A stretch of DNA of 64,000 nt from Pelagibacterium limicola (GCF_015694405.1 NZ_JADQDB010000005.1:272589-336588); one strand, 5' to 3'. Shown: positions 44,742-54,310, counted from the first letter of the stretch. The notes: generated by a model not told the origin, from the letters alone. Numbers and translations: made by a program.

Positions 44742-46106
44742 CTAGTCGTCCCCTGCCGGCTCCCCGCCGAAGCGCGTGCGGTCGAGATCGTATTTCTGCA
44801 TCTTTTCATAGAGCGACTTGCGCGAAAGCCCCAGCGATTCATAGACGGGCTTGAGGCTGCCACCATGGGCGATCAGCGCGTTCTCGATGACGCTTTTCTC
44901 GAACGCTGCGACCCTGTCGGCCAGCCGGGCGGGCGCGACGCCCCCATTGACGGCGCCCTGCTCGGTCACCGGCAGGCCCAGATCGAGGGCGTAGCGATCC
45001 GCCGCGTTGCGCAGCTCGCGGACATTGCCCGGCCAGTTGCGCCCGGCGATCGCTGCGATGACATTGGGCGGCACCGGCGCGGGGTCACGCCGGTAGCGCG
45101 CGGCGGCTTCGGTCAAAAGCTGCATGAAGAGCAGCGGGATGTCCTCGCGCCGCGCGGAAAGCGGCGGGATGTGAAGCGTTATGACGTTAAGCCGATAGAG
45201 CAGGTCGGCGCGGAAGCGCCCGGCCGCCACGTCGTCCTCGAGCCCTGTCTTGCTGGTGGCGAGAAACCGCACATCGAGGGGCAGCGGATCGTTGGAGCCC
45301 AGCCGGGTGATGACGCGATCCTGGATGACGCGCAGGAGCTTGCCCTGCACGTCGAGGGGCATCGAGCCGATCTCGTCGAGCAGGATGGTTCCCCCCTGCG
45401 CAAGCTCGAACTTGCCGAACCTTGCGCGCAGGGCGCCGGGAAAGGCGCCCGCTTCGTGACCGAAAAGCTCGCTTTCGATGAGGTTGGCGGGCAGCGCGGC
45501 GCAATTGATGACGATGAAGGGCTTGTTGGCGCGGGCAGACAGATCGTGCAGCGCGCGGGCCACGACCTCCTTGCCAGAACCGGTCTCGCCGACGATCAGC
45601 ACATCGGCATCGGTGGGCCCTACGGTGCGCACCTTGCGCCTTAAATCGATCATGGCGTTGGAGCGCCCGATGAGGCGCTGCTCGACATCGTCGCGCTGGC
45701 CGGCGGCGGCGCGTAGCACGCGATTTTCGAGCACCAGCCGGCGATAGTCGAGCGCGCGGGTGGCGATCTCGGCGAGCTGGGAAGAGACGAACGGCTTTTC
45801 GATGAAATCGTAGGCGCCCTCGCGCATGGCACGCACGGCAAGCTGCACGTCGCCATGCCCGGTGACGAGGATCACCGGAATGTCGCGGTCGATCTCGTGC
45901 AGGCGGTTCATGAGGGTCAGCCCGTCCATCCCGGGCATGCGGATATCGGTGATGACGATGCCCTGGAACCCGAACCCGGCCAGCTCGAGCACGCGCTCGG
46001 GGTTGGAAAAATCCTTGACGTCGAACTCTGCAAGATCGAGCGTCTGGGCCGTCGAGAGCCTCAGCTCCTCCTCGTCATCGACCAGAAGTATGCGGCCCCA
46101 GCTCAT
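44742..46106 (-). CDS. dctD: C4-dicarboxylate-type sigma-54 response regulator DctD
   Basis: 454 residues from the ATG at 46106; the longer frame is a shadow of dctB. Receiver with LVDDEEELR, phosphoacceptor in IVITDIRMPGMDG and Lys in FIEKPF. AAA+ domain with Walker A GETGSGKEVVARAL and the sigma-54 contact loop GAFPGALRARFGKFELA (GAFTGA in most activators; Pro in place of Thr here). Fis-type helix-turn-helix at the end (HGGSLKPVYESLGLSRKSLY). It activates sigma-54 promoters upon phosphorylation by DctB. Start overlaps dctB stop (ATGA). Confidence 0.93.
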   Translation of the reverse strand: MSWGRILLVDDEEELRLSTAQTLDLAEFDVKDFSNPERVLELAGFGFQGIVITDIRMPGMDGLTLMNRLHEIDRDIPVILVTGHGDVQLAVRAMREGAYDFIEKPFVSSQLAEIATRALDYRRLVLENRVLRAAAGQRDDVEQRLIGRSNAMIDLRRKVRTVGPTDADVLIVGETGSGKEVVARALHDLSARANKPFIVINCAALPANLIESELFGHEAGAFPGALRARFGKFELAQGGTILLDEIGSMPLDVQGKLLRVIQDRVITRLGSNDPLPLDVRFLATSKTGLEDDVAAGRFRADLLYRLNVITLHIPPLSARREDIPLLFMQLLTEAAARYRRDPAPVPPNVIAAIAGRNWPGNVRELRNAADRYALDLGLPVTEQGAVNGGVAPARLADRVAAFEKSVIENALIAHGGSLKPVYESLGLSRKSLYEKMQKYDLDRTRFGGEPAGDD

Positions 46107-47965
46107 TGGGCGGGCTCCAGCGCGGTGTCCGAGGTCTGCCCGGCGGGCTTGAGGACGATGGTGAATACCGCCCCGCCCTCGGGGTGGTTTTCGGCCCTGA
46201 GCTCGCCGCCGAAATCCTTGATGATGTTGTAGGAGATCGAGAGCCCGAGCCCCAGGCCCTTGCCCACGCCCTTGGTCGAAAAGAACGGGTCGAAAATGCG
46301 TCCGCCGAGCCCGGTCGGGATGCCCGGCCCGTGGTCGCGTACGGTGATGGTCACCGCGTCGTCGGTATGCCGCGCGGCAAGTTCGACCCGCTTGTCCTCG
46401 CCCTCGCTCACCGCATCGATGGCGTTGCCGAGGATATTGACCAGCACCTGTTCGAGCCGCACGGGCCCGGCAAGGACGCGCACCGGCACGTCGCCCAGAT
46501 CGATCGTGAGCTCCGCCTCGCCGGCCTTGATCCGCCAGTCGATGATTTCGAGCGTGTCGCGCACCACCTCGCCGAGATCGATGGCGCTCAGGCGCTGGTT
46601 GGGCTTGCGGGCGAAATTGCGCAGGTGCCGCGAGATCGAGGCCATGCGGTCGATCAGTCCTGAAATGCGGGTGACGTTGCCGCGCGCATCCTCGATCCGC
46701 CCGCGTTCGATCAGCACCAGTGCGTTGTCGGCATAATTGCGGGCTGCCGAGAGCGGCTGGTTGAATTCGTGGGAAAGCGCCGCCGACATCTGCCCCAATG
46801 CGGCTAGCTTTCCGGCCTGGATGAGATCGGACTGGGTTTTTCTCAAGACGGCTTCGGTCGCTTTGCGTTCGCCGATCTCCTCTTCGAGCTTGGTGTTGAC
46901 CGCGGCAAGCTCGGCGGTGCGCTCGGCGACGCGGCGTTCCAATTGCTCTTGCGCGGCCCGTTCGAGCTGGCGCCGCTCGCGCAGCCGCGCGCGACGCTGG
47001 AGATAGATGGCGGCGGAGAGCGTAATGAGCCCGACGACCAGCACGGCGAGGATCACGGCGGACAGTGCCTGGGCGCGGGCGGGGGTCGTGTCGAGCAGAA
47101 CCTTCACCGTCCAGCCGGCCTCCGCCATTTCCTCGGTCAGCATCAGGAACTCGCGGAACGTTCCGCCATCCTCGACGAGCAACAATTCGTGGTCGGCATA
47201 GGCGCCGCGCGAGGTCGGCAGGTCGCGCAGTTGCGCATCGGCATAGCGCCTCGTCTCCGCCGTGCGTTCGAGCAGGTCGCCGGTGAGCGGGGGGACCGAC
47301 ATGAACAGCCAGTCGGTCTTGCTGGTCATGAAGATGACCCCCTCGGGGTCGGTCACGAAAATCTCGTAGTCCCCGCCGCGCCAATTGTCCTCAATGGCGT
47401 CGATGTCGATCTTGATGACCACCACACCAGCCACGTCGCCGCCGATGATCACCGGCGCCCCGAAATAGTAACCCCTTTTGAGCGAGGTCGTCCCGAGGGC
47501 GAAAAACCGGCCGGGCCTGCCCTCCATGGGATCAAGGAAATAGGGCCGATAGGCGAAATTGCCGCCCACAAAGGAGGTATCGGTATCGAAATTGCTCGCC
47601 GCCAGCGTGTCGCCATTGGGGAGCATGACGTAGAGGTCCGAGGATTCAAGCAGCGCGTTGATCGATTTGAGCCAGAGATTCATCTCCTCGACGAATTCGT
47701 CATCCCCGGGGTTGGAAACCAGCCGCCTGATGTCCTCATGATCGGCGAGGAGCTGGGGCAGGCGCTCGAAGCGGGCGAGATGCCCGCGCAGCACGGCCAC
47801 GGCCAGCCTCAACGTGTTCTGGCCGCGCGCTTCGGCTTCGGAGAAATAGAACCGCGTCGCGTAGCTGCCGCCCCAGCTCACGATCATGACAAGCAGTACC
47901 AGCGCGATGGCGCCGGGCCATAGCCAGCGCCCGCGGGGGGTCGTCACTGCGGTCGTCTCGATCAT
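46103..47965 (-). CDS. dctB: Sensor histidine kinase DctB
   Basis: 620 residues from the ATG at 47965; an ATG at 48010 is an alternative. A membrane helix (about 14–34), a periplasmic PDC/Cache pair (about 45–285, with SNFDTDTSFVGGNFAYRPYF and RGYYFGAPVIIGGDVAGVVV), a second helix (about 298–316), a coiled coil and the DHp H-box ALSHEFNQPLSAARNYAD follow. G1 DHGPGIPTGLG and G2 GKGLGLGLSISY are intact. PDC domains of DctB bind C4-dicarboxylates. Whether this one does too is inference. Confidence 0.93.
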   Translation of the reverse strand: MIETTAVTTPRGRWLWPGAIALVLLVMIVSWGGSYATRFYFSEAEARGQNTLRLAVAVLRGHLARFERLPQLLADHEDIRRLVSNPGDDEFVEEMNLWLKSINALLESSDLYVMLPNGDTLAASNFDTDTSFVGGNFAYRPYFLDPMEGRPGRFFALGTTSLKRGYYFGAPVIIGGDVAGVVVIKIDIDAIEDNWRGGDYEIFVTDPEGVIFMTSKTDWLFMSVPPLTGDLLERTAETRRYADAQLRDLPTSRGAYADHELLLVEDGGTFREFLMLTEEMAEAGWTVKVLLDTTPARAQALSAVILAVLVVGLITLSAAIYLQRRARLRERRQLERAAQEQLERRVAERTAELAAVNTKLEEEIGERKATEAVLRKTQSDLIQAGKLAALGQMSAALSHEFNQPLSAARNYADNALVLIERGRIEDARGNVTRISGLIDRMASISRHLRNFARKPNQRLSAIDLGEVVRDTLEIIDWRIKAGEAELTIDLGDVPVRVLAGPVRLEQVLVNILGNAIDAVSEGEDKRVELAARHTDDAVTITVRDHGPGIPTGLGGRIFDPFFSTKGVGKGLGLGLSISYNIIKDFGGELRAENHPEGGAVFTIVLKPAGQTSDTALEPAQ

Positions 47966-48212
47966 ACGCAAGCGTCGGTCATCCGATCGTGATGCAACTG
48001 GCGTGAACATGGTGCCGCTGCCAGCCTCATGCCCAGCCAGCGTCAGGCGCAAGGTACGCCACGAGCGAACGGGAGGTAAATAGGCGGCGTGCAGACGCCA
48101 GAAATGTGTACATGGCCGTCTCGGAGGCCCGCAATATTTGCTATGCAGCATAACATACAGCGCGTCGTTTCGCGAATAATGCGTTTCACCTCTTGGCGCA
48201 TGCACGATCTTA

Positions 48213-48220
48213 TGTATACA
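48213..48220. promoter_or_regulatory. GntR/FCD operator, perfect TGTATACA, upstream of the ABC importer
   Basis: TGTATACA palindrome 79 bases before the importer binding-protein ATG. The same eight bases occur before metF and the demethylase gene. Confidence 0.65.
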
Positions 48221-48298
48221 ATTTCCCGAACGGGAACACGCCAGGGTGCGCAACCTATGCGCGGTCGTCCCGTCACAACGGAACCAAGGGAGGATTCC

Positions 48299-49477
48299 AT
48301 GTTGGGAAGAACAGCGACGGTCGTGGTGCTGGGCCTGGGTTTGGCCTTCAGCACGGCCGCATCGGCGCAGGAGCCGCTCAAGATCGGCGTCATCCTGCCC
48401 TATTCGGGCCCGTTCGCGGACGCGGCAAATCAGCTTCAGGCCGGTATCGATCTTTATCTTGCAACGCATGGCAACGAGGTTGCCGGCCGCACCATCGAGA
48501 TCGTCCGGCGCGACACGGGCGGCCCGGCGGCCGATGTGGCCCAGCGCCTTGCCCAGGAACTCGTGGTGCGCGACGGCGTCGACATCCTTGCCGGCTTTGC
48601 GCTGACCCCCGAAGCGCTCGGCGCGGCGCCGGTATCGGCGGAAGCGGGCAAGCTCATGGTGGTAATGAACGCCGCCACCTCAATCGTCACCGAGCAGTCG
48701 CCCTATATCGTGCGGACCTCGGTCACCATTCCCCAGCTCAATTACGCCTTCGGCCAGTGGGCGCATGAGGTGGCCGGGGTCGGTGAAGCCTATACGCTGG
48801 TGGCCGATTATGGCCCGGGACACGATGCTGAAGCTGCGTTCTCACGCGGGTTCACCGAAGCGGGCGGAACGGTCGTGGGGTCCGACCGCACCCCGGTCGC
48901 CAATCCGGACTTTTCGGCCTTTGTGCAACGGGTGCGCGATGCCAATCCCGAGGCAGTCTATATCTTCGTACCCGGCGGCGCCCAGCCCGCCGCCATCGGA
49001 AGGGCGCTGGCCGACCGCGGCCTTGCACCCCCCGACACAGCGATCTTCGCGCAGGGCGAGTTGACCCATCCCGAGGCTCTGGAATCGATGGGTGAAACCG
49101 CTCTCGGCATCATCACCACCTTCCACTACACGCTCGAACGCGACGACCCGCTCAACAACGAGTTCGTCGCCGCCTATACCGCCGCCAACAATGGCCGCGA
49201 ACCAGACCTGTTCTCGATCGGGGGCTATGACGGCATGCACCTCATCTTCGAGGCGCTCAAGGCCACCGATGGCGATGCTTCCGGAGATGCGCTGGTCGAG
49301 GCCGCCAAGGGTATGAGCTGGCAGAGCCCGCGCGGCCCGATGTGGATCGACCCCGAGACTCGCGACGTCGTCCAGACGGTCTATATTCGCGAAATCCAGG
49401 ATGTCGATGGCGAACTCCAGAACGTCATCATCCACGAGATCCCGGACGTCAAGGACCCACTGCACGGCAGCAACTAA
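48299..49477 (+). CDS. Branched-chain amino-acid/aromatic-acid-type ABC substrate-binding protein
   Basis: 392 residues from the ATG at 48299 (AGGGAGG upstream); the longer frame is not needed. The signal peptide ends TAASAQ. The Peripla_BP_6 fold opens with LKIGVILPYSGPFADAANQL and continues with GAAPVSAEAGKLMVVMNAAT. LivJ/LivK relatives often bind aromatic acids rather than amino acids. The TGTATACA site and the neighbour genes suggest a methoxylated aromatic ligand. First gene of the importer operon. Confidence 0.92.
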   Translation: MLGRTATVVVLGLGLAFSTAASAQEPLKIGVILPYSGPFADAANQLQAGIDLYLATHGNEVAGRTIEIVRRDTGGPAADVAQRLAQELVVRDGVDILAGFALTPEALGAAPVSAEAGKLMVVMNAATSIVTEQSPYIVRTSVTIPQLNYAFGQWAHEVAGVGEAYTLVADYGPGHDAEAAFSRGFTEAGGTVVGSDRTPVANPDFSAFVQRVRDANPEAVYIFVPGGAQPAAIGRALADRGLAPPDTAIFAQGELTHPEALESMGETALGIITTFHYTLERDDPLNNEFVAAYTAANNGREPDLFSIGGYDGMHLIFEALKATDGDASGDALVEAAKGMSWQSPRGPMWIDPETRDVVQTVYIREIQDVDGELQNVIIHEIPDVKDPLHGSN

Positions 49478-49619
49478 GTTTGAACGGCACTTTTGGCTTT
49501 CCGCCTATCCGGGCGGAAGGCCCTTTCTCCCGGCTCCCTGCGGGATGGAGAATGGACGCGGGCAATCGGCGAAACGGCTTGCTTTCAGGTGGCTTCACCG
49601 AGCACTCCAACCTCTCCAG

Positions 49620-49652
49620 CCGTCATCACCCGGCTTGTCCGGGTAATGACGG
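49620..49652. repeat. Palindromic intergenic repeat (REP-like)
   Basis: CCGTCAT, c, ACCCGG, CTTGT, CCGGGT, a, ATGACGG. A 33-base imperfect palindrome in the 254-base gap between the binding protein and livH. It looks like the dispersed palindromes of alphaproteobacteria; no second copy was found by eye. It may also act as an mRNA stabiliser for the binding-protein gene. Confidence 0.55.
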
Positions 49653-49731
49653 AGGAAGCGGCGGTGCGTGGTCCAGCCGGGGCGAATTATGGTCTAATGC
49701 CAAAACGAAAATCCAGTAGGGGTCCGCGGTC

Positions 49732-50595
49732 ATGACCGGCCAGATCGCCATTGTCTTGTTCGACGGCTTCGCCTTCGGGATGTTGCTGTTCCTGCTCTCG
49801 GTCGGGCTCTCGGTGACGCTCGGGCTCATGGGCTTCATCAACCTCGCCCACGGCGCGTTCGGGATGCTGGGCGGCTATGTGACGATATTGGCTATGCGCC
49901 AGCTCGGCCTGCCCTTCCTTGTCGCGCTGCCGCTCGCCTTCATCGCCGCCGCACTGGTTTCGGTGGTCCTCGAAAGAACGCTGTTCCGCAGGCTTTACCG
50001 GGCGGGCGAGCTTAACCAGGTGCTGTTCACCATCGGGCTGGTCTTTGTCGCCACGGCCGCGGCGACCTTTCTTTTCGGCACCGTGCAGCAGGTGGTCATC
50101 CTGCCGTCATGGCTGCGCGGTTCGGTGCAGTTCGCGGGGCTCAATTTCACCACCTACCGCATCTTCCTCATCGTTGTCGCATTGCTGGTCACCGCGCTTC
50201 TGGTGTTCGGCCTCGAGCGCACGCGGCTAGGCGCGCAGATCCGGGCTGCGGTGGATAACCAGCGGGTGGCGCAGGGGCTGGGCCTTAATGTCGAGCGCGT
50301 CTTTGCCATCACCTTTGCGCTGGGGAGCGGGCTTGCAGGGCTAGGCGGCGCGCTGGCCATCGACATCGTGGGGCTTTCGCCCTCCTTTGCCTTCCATTTC
50401 CTCGTTTACGTCCTGATCGTGGTTTCGGTGGGCGGGCTCGGTTCGATCACCGGCTCGTTCGTCGGCGCGGCGCTCTTGGGGATCGGGGATGTGGCGGGAA
50501 AATACTTCATGCCCGAGTTCGGTGGATTCTTCATTTACCTGTTCCTCGTGGCGATCCTTCTGGTCAGGCCGCTGGGCCTGTTCGGCAAGCGCTAG
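49732..50595 (+). CDS. livH: Liv-type ABC importer permease, LivH class
   Basis: 287 residues, eight or so membrane segments. GLMGFINLAHGAFGMLGGYV and TRLGAQIRAAVDNQRVAQGLG (EAA-like contact loop) are LivH hallmarks. Forms the channel with the next protein. Starts 254 bases after the binding-protein gene and 14 bases before livM. Confidence 0.93.
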   Translation: MTGQIAIVLFDGFAFGMLLFLLSVGLSVTLGLMGFINLAHGAFGMLGGYVTILAMRQLGLPFLVALPLAFIAAALVSVVLERTLFRRLYRAGELNQVLFTIGLVFVATAAATFLFGTVQQVVILPSWLRGSVQFAGLNFTTYRIFLIVVALLVTALLVFGLERTRLGAQIRAAVDNQRVAQGLGLNVERVFAITFALGSGLAGLGGALAIDIVGLSPSFAFHFLVYVLIVVSVGGLGSITGSFVGAALLGIGDVAGKYFMPEFGGFFIYLFLVAILLVRPLGLFGKR

Positions 50596-50609
50596 GAGGG
50601 ATTCGAACG

Positions 50610-51605
50610 ATGAGTGCAACCGACCCCACGACCGGCACCACCGATCCCAAGATCTGGATGCGCCGCCAGGGCCGCTGGTCGGCCTTTGAAATCCTCGCCT
50701 GGCTCGCGGCGCTGACCCCGTTCTTTCTGTTTCCCACCTATCTGCCGCTGGCCAACCAGATCGCCATCGCCGCGCTCTTTGCCATTTCGGTCGATCTGAT
50801 CCTTGGCTATGCGGGGATCGTGACGCTCGGGCACGCCATGTTCTTCGGGCTTGGGGCCTATTTCGCCGGGATCATCTCGGTCTATGGGTGGGGCGAGCCG
50901 ATCACCGGGCTTTTGATGGCCGGGGCATTTGCCGGGCTCATCGGGTTCATCGCCTCGTTCCTCATCACCCGCGTGCAGCACCTTGCGCTCATCATGGTGA
51001 CGCTGGGCCTGGGCTTTCTGACCCTCGAACTCGCCAACGCCATGTCGTGGCTCACGGGCGGAACGGACGGATTGCGGGGCATGAACCGCTGGCCGGTTTT
51101 CGGCCAGTTCCGCTTCGATCTCTGGGGCTATACGTCCTACACCTATTCGCTCATCGTTCTATTTATCTGCTTCCTACTCAGCCGCCGGCTGGTCAACTCC
51201 TCTTTCGGGCTGGCGCTGCGCGGGGTGCGCGAGAACGTCAAGCGCATGCCCGCCATCGGCTCGGACCATAAATGGCACCTGCGCAAGATCTATACGATCT
51301 CGGCGGCAATTGCCGGGCTGGCCGGGGCGCTGATGGCGCAAACGACCAATGTGGTGACGCTCGATGCGCTCTCGTTCCAGCGCTCGGCCGATGTCGTCGT
51401 CATGCTGATCCTGGGCGGCACCGGGCGTCTCTACGGCGCGATCCTCGGGGCCTTCATTTTCTTGATGGCGCGTGACCAGCTCGCCGGGGTCAATCCGCAA
51501 TACTGGTATTTCGGCATCGGCATTTTGCTGATGCTGGTCGTCCTGTTCATGCCCAAGGGGATATTGGGCTTTCTGTCGGGCCTTGTGTCGAGGCGCGGAA
51601 AATGA
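50610..51605 (+). CDS. livM: Liv-type ABC importer permease, LivM class
   Basis: 331 residues with GGAGGG before the ATG. Motifs are DLILGYAGIVTLGHAMFFGLGAY, as in LivM, and SFGLALRGVRENVKRMPAIG for the ATPase contact loop. It ends in the next gene's start (ATGA overlap). Confidence 0.93.
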   Translation: MSATDPTTGTTDPKIWMRRQGRWSAFEILAWLAALTPFFLFPTYLPLANQIAIAALFAISVDLILGYAGIVTLGHAMFFGLGAYFAGIISVYGWGEPITGLLMAGAFAGLIGFIASFLITRVQHLALIMVTLGLGFLTLELANAMSWLTGGTDGLRGMNRWPVFGQFRFDLWGYTSYTYSLIVLFICFLLSRRLVNSSFGLALRGVRENVKRMPAIGSDHKWHLRKIYTISAAIAGLAGALMAQTTNVVTLDALSFQRSADVVVMLILGGTGRLYGAILGAFIFLMARDQLAGVNPQYWYFGIGILLMLVVLFMPKGILGFLSGLVSRRGK

Positions 51606-52363
51606 GCCCGATGACCGATGTTCTTGTCACCGAAGGGCTCAACAAGAGCTTTGGCAAGCTCGAGGTGACCCGCAACGTGTCGATCGCGCTGCCTCAGGGT
51701 GCGCGCCATGCGCTGATCGGGCCGAACGGGGCCGGCAAGACGACGCTCATCAACCTGATCACCGGACAGATCAGGCCCGATTCGGGCCGTATCGCGCTTG
51801 ATGGCGAGGAGGTCACCGGCCTGGCACCTTATGCCCGCGTCAAGCGCGGGCTCACGCGGACCTTCCAGATCAACACGCTCTTTCCCGATCTCGCTCCCAT
51901 CGAAGCGGTAACGCTGGCGGTCTGCGAGCGGGACGGGAAGGCCGGCCAGTTCTGGCGGCGGCTGCCCGCCCATGCCGATGCGATCGACGAGGCCTTTGCC
52001 ATTCTCACCCAGCTCGGGCTTGCCGATGTCGCGATGCGCACGACGCGGCACCTGCCCTATGGGCAGCAGCGGTTGCTCGAAATCGCGCTGGCACTCGCCA
52101 CACGGCCGCGCGTGCTCCTGCTCGACGAGCCGGCGGCGGGGGTGCCCAAGGACGAAAGCGCGGCGCTTTTTGCCGTCATCTCGGCGCTGCCCCAGGACAT
52201 CTCGGTGCTGTTCATCGAGCACGACATGGACATCGTCTTCAAATTCGCCTCGCGCATCATCGTGCTCGTTTCGGGCGCGGTTCTGCTCGAGGCCGACCCC
52301 GAAACCGTGCGCAACGATCCGCGCGTGCGCGAAGTCTATCTCGGGCAGGGACATCATGGCTGA
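51602..52363 (+). CDS. livG: Liv-type ABC importer ATP-binding protein, LivG class
   Basis: 253 residues. Walker A is GPNGAGKTTLINL, the LivG-type switch reads RGLTRTFQINTLFP, the signature LPYGQQRLLEIALAL replaces LSGGQQ in a form common in LivG-like proteins for aromatic uptake, and Walker B is VLLLDEPAAGVPKDE. Eight bases overlap the next gene. Confidence 0.93.
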   Translation: MSPMTDVLVTEGLNKSFGKLEVTRNVSIALPQGARHALIGPNGAGKTTLINLITGQIRPDSGRIALDGEEVTGLAPYARVKRGLTRTFQINTLFPDLAPIEAVTLAVCERDGKAGQFWRRLPAHADAIDEAFAILTQLGLADVAMRTTRHLPYGQQRLLEIALALATRPRVLLLDEPAAGVPKDESAALFAVISALPQDISVLFIEHDMDIVFKFASRIIVLVSGAVLLEADPETVRNDPRVREVYLGQGHHG

Positions 52364-53072
52364 ACCGCTCCTCCAGTTCAAAGGCGTCCGCTCGGGCTAT
52401 GGCGAGGCGGTCGTGCTCGACGACATTTCGTTCGCGCTTGCCGCGCAAGGGTCCCTTGCGCTTTTAGGCCGCAACGGCGTCGGCAAGACGACGCTGCTTT
52501 TGACCGCCATGGGGTTCGTGCCGCTGGCACGCGGGGAAATCTTCTTTTCCGGCGCGGACATTTCGCACCTCGCGCCCCACAGGCGGGCGCGGGCCGGGCT
52601 CGGTTGGGTACCCCAGGAGCGCGACATCTTCCCATCGCTTTCGGTCGAGGAGAACCTCACCGTCGCCGCACGGCCCGGCCGCTGGGACGTTGCCGCCATT
52701 TATGCGCTCTTCCCGCGCCTCAAGGAGCGCCGCACCAATATGGGCAACCAGCTTTCGGGCGGCGAGCAGCAGATGCTCACCATCGCCCGCACGCTGATGA
52801 CCAATCCCTCGCTGCTGCTTTTGGACGAGCCCTTCGAGGGGCTGGCGCCCATCATCATCGAGGAGCTGACGGCTGCGGTGAGGAAGATGGCCGAGGATGA
52901 GGGCATCGCCATCATCCTTGTCGAGCAGCATGCCGAGGTCGCACTCGCCCTCACCGAGAACGCCCTCATCATAGAGCGCGGGCGCATCGCCCACAGCGCA
53001 ACCTCGGCCCAGCTGCTCAAGGACCGCAACACGCTCGACCGCTATCTGGGGCTAAAGCTCGGCGACGCCTAG
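52356..53072 (+). CDS. livF: Liv-type ABC importer ATP-binding protein, LivF class
   Basis: 238 residues from the ATG at 52356. Walker A GRNGVGKTTLLLTAMG, signature LSGGEQQMLTIARTL, Walker B LLLLDEPFEGLAPI. Last gene of the importer operon; the terminator at 53086 follows. Confidence 0.93.
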   Translation: MAEPLLQFKGVRSGYGEAVVLDDISFALAAQGSLALLGRNGVGKTTLLLTAMGFVPLARGEIFFSGADISHLAPHRRARAGLGWVPQERDIFPSLSVEENLTVAARPGRWDVAAIYALFPRLKERRTNMGNQLSGGEQQMLTIARTLMTNPSLLLLDEPFEGLAPIIIEELTAAVRKMAEDEGIAIILVEQHAEVALALTENALIIERGRIAHSATSAQLLKDRNTLDRYLGLKLGDA

Positions 53073-53085
53073 AAGGGGCAAAAAA

Positions 53086-53107
53086 AGCCCGGCGCGACGG
53101 CCGGGCT
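53086..53107 (-). terminator. Shared terminator between livF and the methyltransferase gene
   Basis: AGCCCGG (53086–53092) and CCGGGCT (53101–53107). The minus strand then has a T7 run, so it ends the methyltransferase gene best and may also serve livF. Confidence 0.8.
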
Positions 53108-53133
53108 CTTGTCCTGCCTTGGAAACTGTGGCT

Positions 53134-54258
53134 CTAGACCTCGCCCCAGATCGCCTCGGCGGTCTTGACCACCAGTTCGAGCTTGCGCTTCTGGTCCTCG
53201 ATCGTGATGTCGTTGCCTTCCTCGGTCGAGGAGAAGCCGCATTGCGGGGCGATGCCGAACTGGTCGAGGTCGGCATATTTGGCCACCTCGTCGAACTTGC
53301 GCCTCAGATCGTCGATCGATTCGAGTTCGCCGGTCTTGGTGGTGATGAAGCCCGGCAGCACGCGCTTGTTGCCCTTGGGCAAAAGCCGCAGGGGCTCGAG
53401 TCCGCCGGCGCGCTCGGTATCGTATTCCATGAAATAGATGTCGACGCCGGTCTTGTTGAACACCGCGTCGGCCGCCGGGTCATAGGCGCCTTCGGCGATC
53501 CATGTGGATTTGAAATTGCCCCGGCACATGTGCATGCCGATCAGCATATCGTCAGGACGGCCCTCGATCGCATCGTGCATCATCTTGGCGTACTGGTCGA
53601 TCAGCCAATCGGGATCGAGCCCCTCGGCCTGTTTTTCGGCGCGGATCTTGGGATCGCACAGATAGGCGAAAAAGATGTCGTCCATCTGCAGATAGCGGCA
53701 CCCGGCGTCATAGAAGGCCTTGACGGCTTTCTTGTAGGCCTTGGCGAGATCGGCGAACAGCAGTTCGAGATCGTCGGCATAAGGCTTGTGGCCGATATCG
53801 GCCTTTGCCACACGGAAATGGCAGCAGGAGGGGCCGGGGATCGAGATCTTGGGCATCACCTTGGTGTTTTCAGCCACGAACCTGTAATGCGCGATCATCG
53901 GGTGATCGTCGGGAAAATCGACAGGTCCGGTGATGGTGGGGAAGATCGGCCTGGTGTTGGCGCCCTTGAAGTTGTGGCCGGTCGCGACATCGCGCTGGAC
54001 GAACTTGAAGCCCTCGAGATCCTCCATGAAATCGTAGTGCCAGAACGAGCGGCGCAGTTCGCCATCGGTCACGACCGGCAGGCCGACATCTTCCTGGAGT
54101 TTGATCGCGTCGCGGATCGCACCGTCCTCGACAGCCGTCAGTTCGTCGCGACTTTTGGCCTCGCCGCCGAAGAACTTGGCGCGCGCATCCTTGACCGCCT
54201 GGCTGCGCAGGAGCGAACCGACGTGATCGGCACGGTAGGGGGGCGGCTTTACGGTCAT
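53134..54258 (-). CDS. Core-MetE-type (cobalamin-independent) methyltransferase
   Basis: 374 residues from the ATG at 54258 with GAGGAG nine bases upstream. It aligns by eye with the C-terminal catalytic half of MetE only. The zinc site of that family is visible: His and Cys in GMHMCRGNF, Glu in YFMEYD and Cys in IAPQCGFSS, so the protein should bind a thiol substrate. The folate-binding N-terminal half of full MetE is absent, as in YxjG/YxjH-like proteins. It may move a methyl group from methyl-tetrahydrofolate or an associated protein to homocysteine. Its site in this regulon supports use of the methyl group removed from the aromatic. Not proven. Confidence 0.85.
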   Translation of the reverse strand: MTVKPPPYRADHVGSLLRSQAVKDARAKFFGGEAKSRDELTAVEDGAIRDAIKLQEDVGLPVVTDGELRRSFWHYDFMEDLEGFKFVQRDVATGHNFKGANTRPIFPTITGPVDFPDDHPMIAHYRFVAENTKVMPKISIPGPSCCHFRVAKADIGHKPYADDLELLFADLAKAYKKAVKAFYDAGCRYLQMDDIFFAYLCDPKIRAEKQAEGLDPDWLIDQYAKMMHDAIEGRPDDMLIGMHMCRGNFKSTWIAEGAYDPAADAVFNKTGVDIYFMEYDTERAGGLEPLRLLPKGNKRVLPGFITTKTGELESIDDLRRKFDEVAKYADLDQFGIAPQCGFSSTEEGNDITIEDQKRKLELVVKTAEAIWGEV

Positions 54259-54302
54259 GGGCATTCTCCTCAATCGACGCGCCGTGCTGGCGTTGACGCT
54301 CA

Positions 54303-54310
54303 TGTACACA
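54303..54310. promoter_or_regulatory. GntR/FCD operator variant TGTACACA before the methyltransferase
   Basis: One mismatch from TGTATACA, 45 bases before the ATG. A second variant, TGTATACC, lies at 54367–54374 in the same 131-base gap. Confidence 0.4.

Noticed and set aside
45400-45480. GAFPGA loop of DctD as a broken activator
   Set aside because: The rest of the AAA+ domain is intact and, as I recall, Pro at this place occurs in some DctD proteins, so it is not proof of loss.
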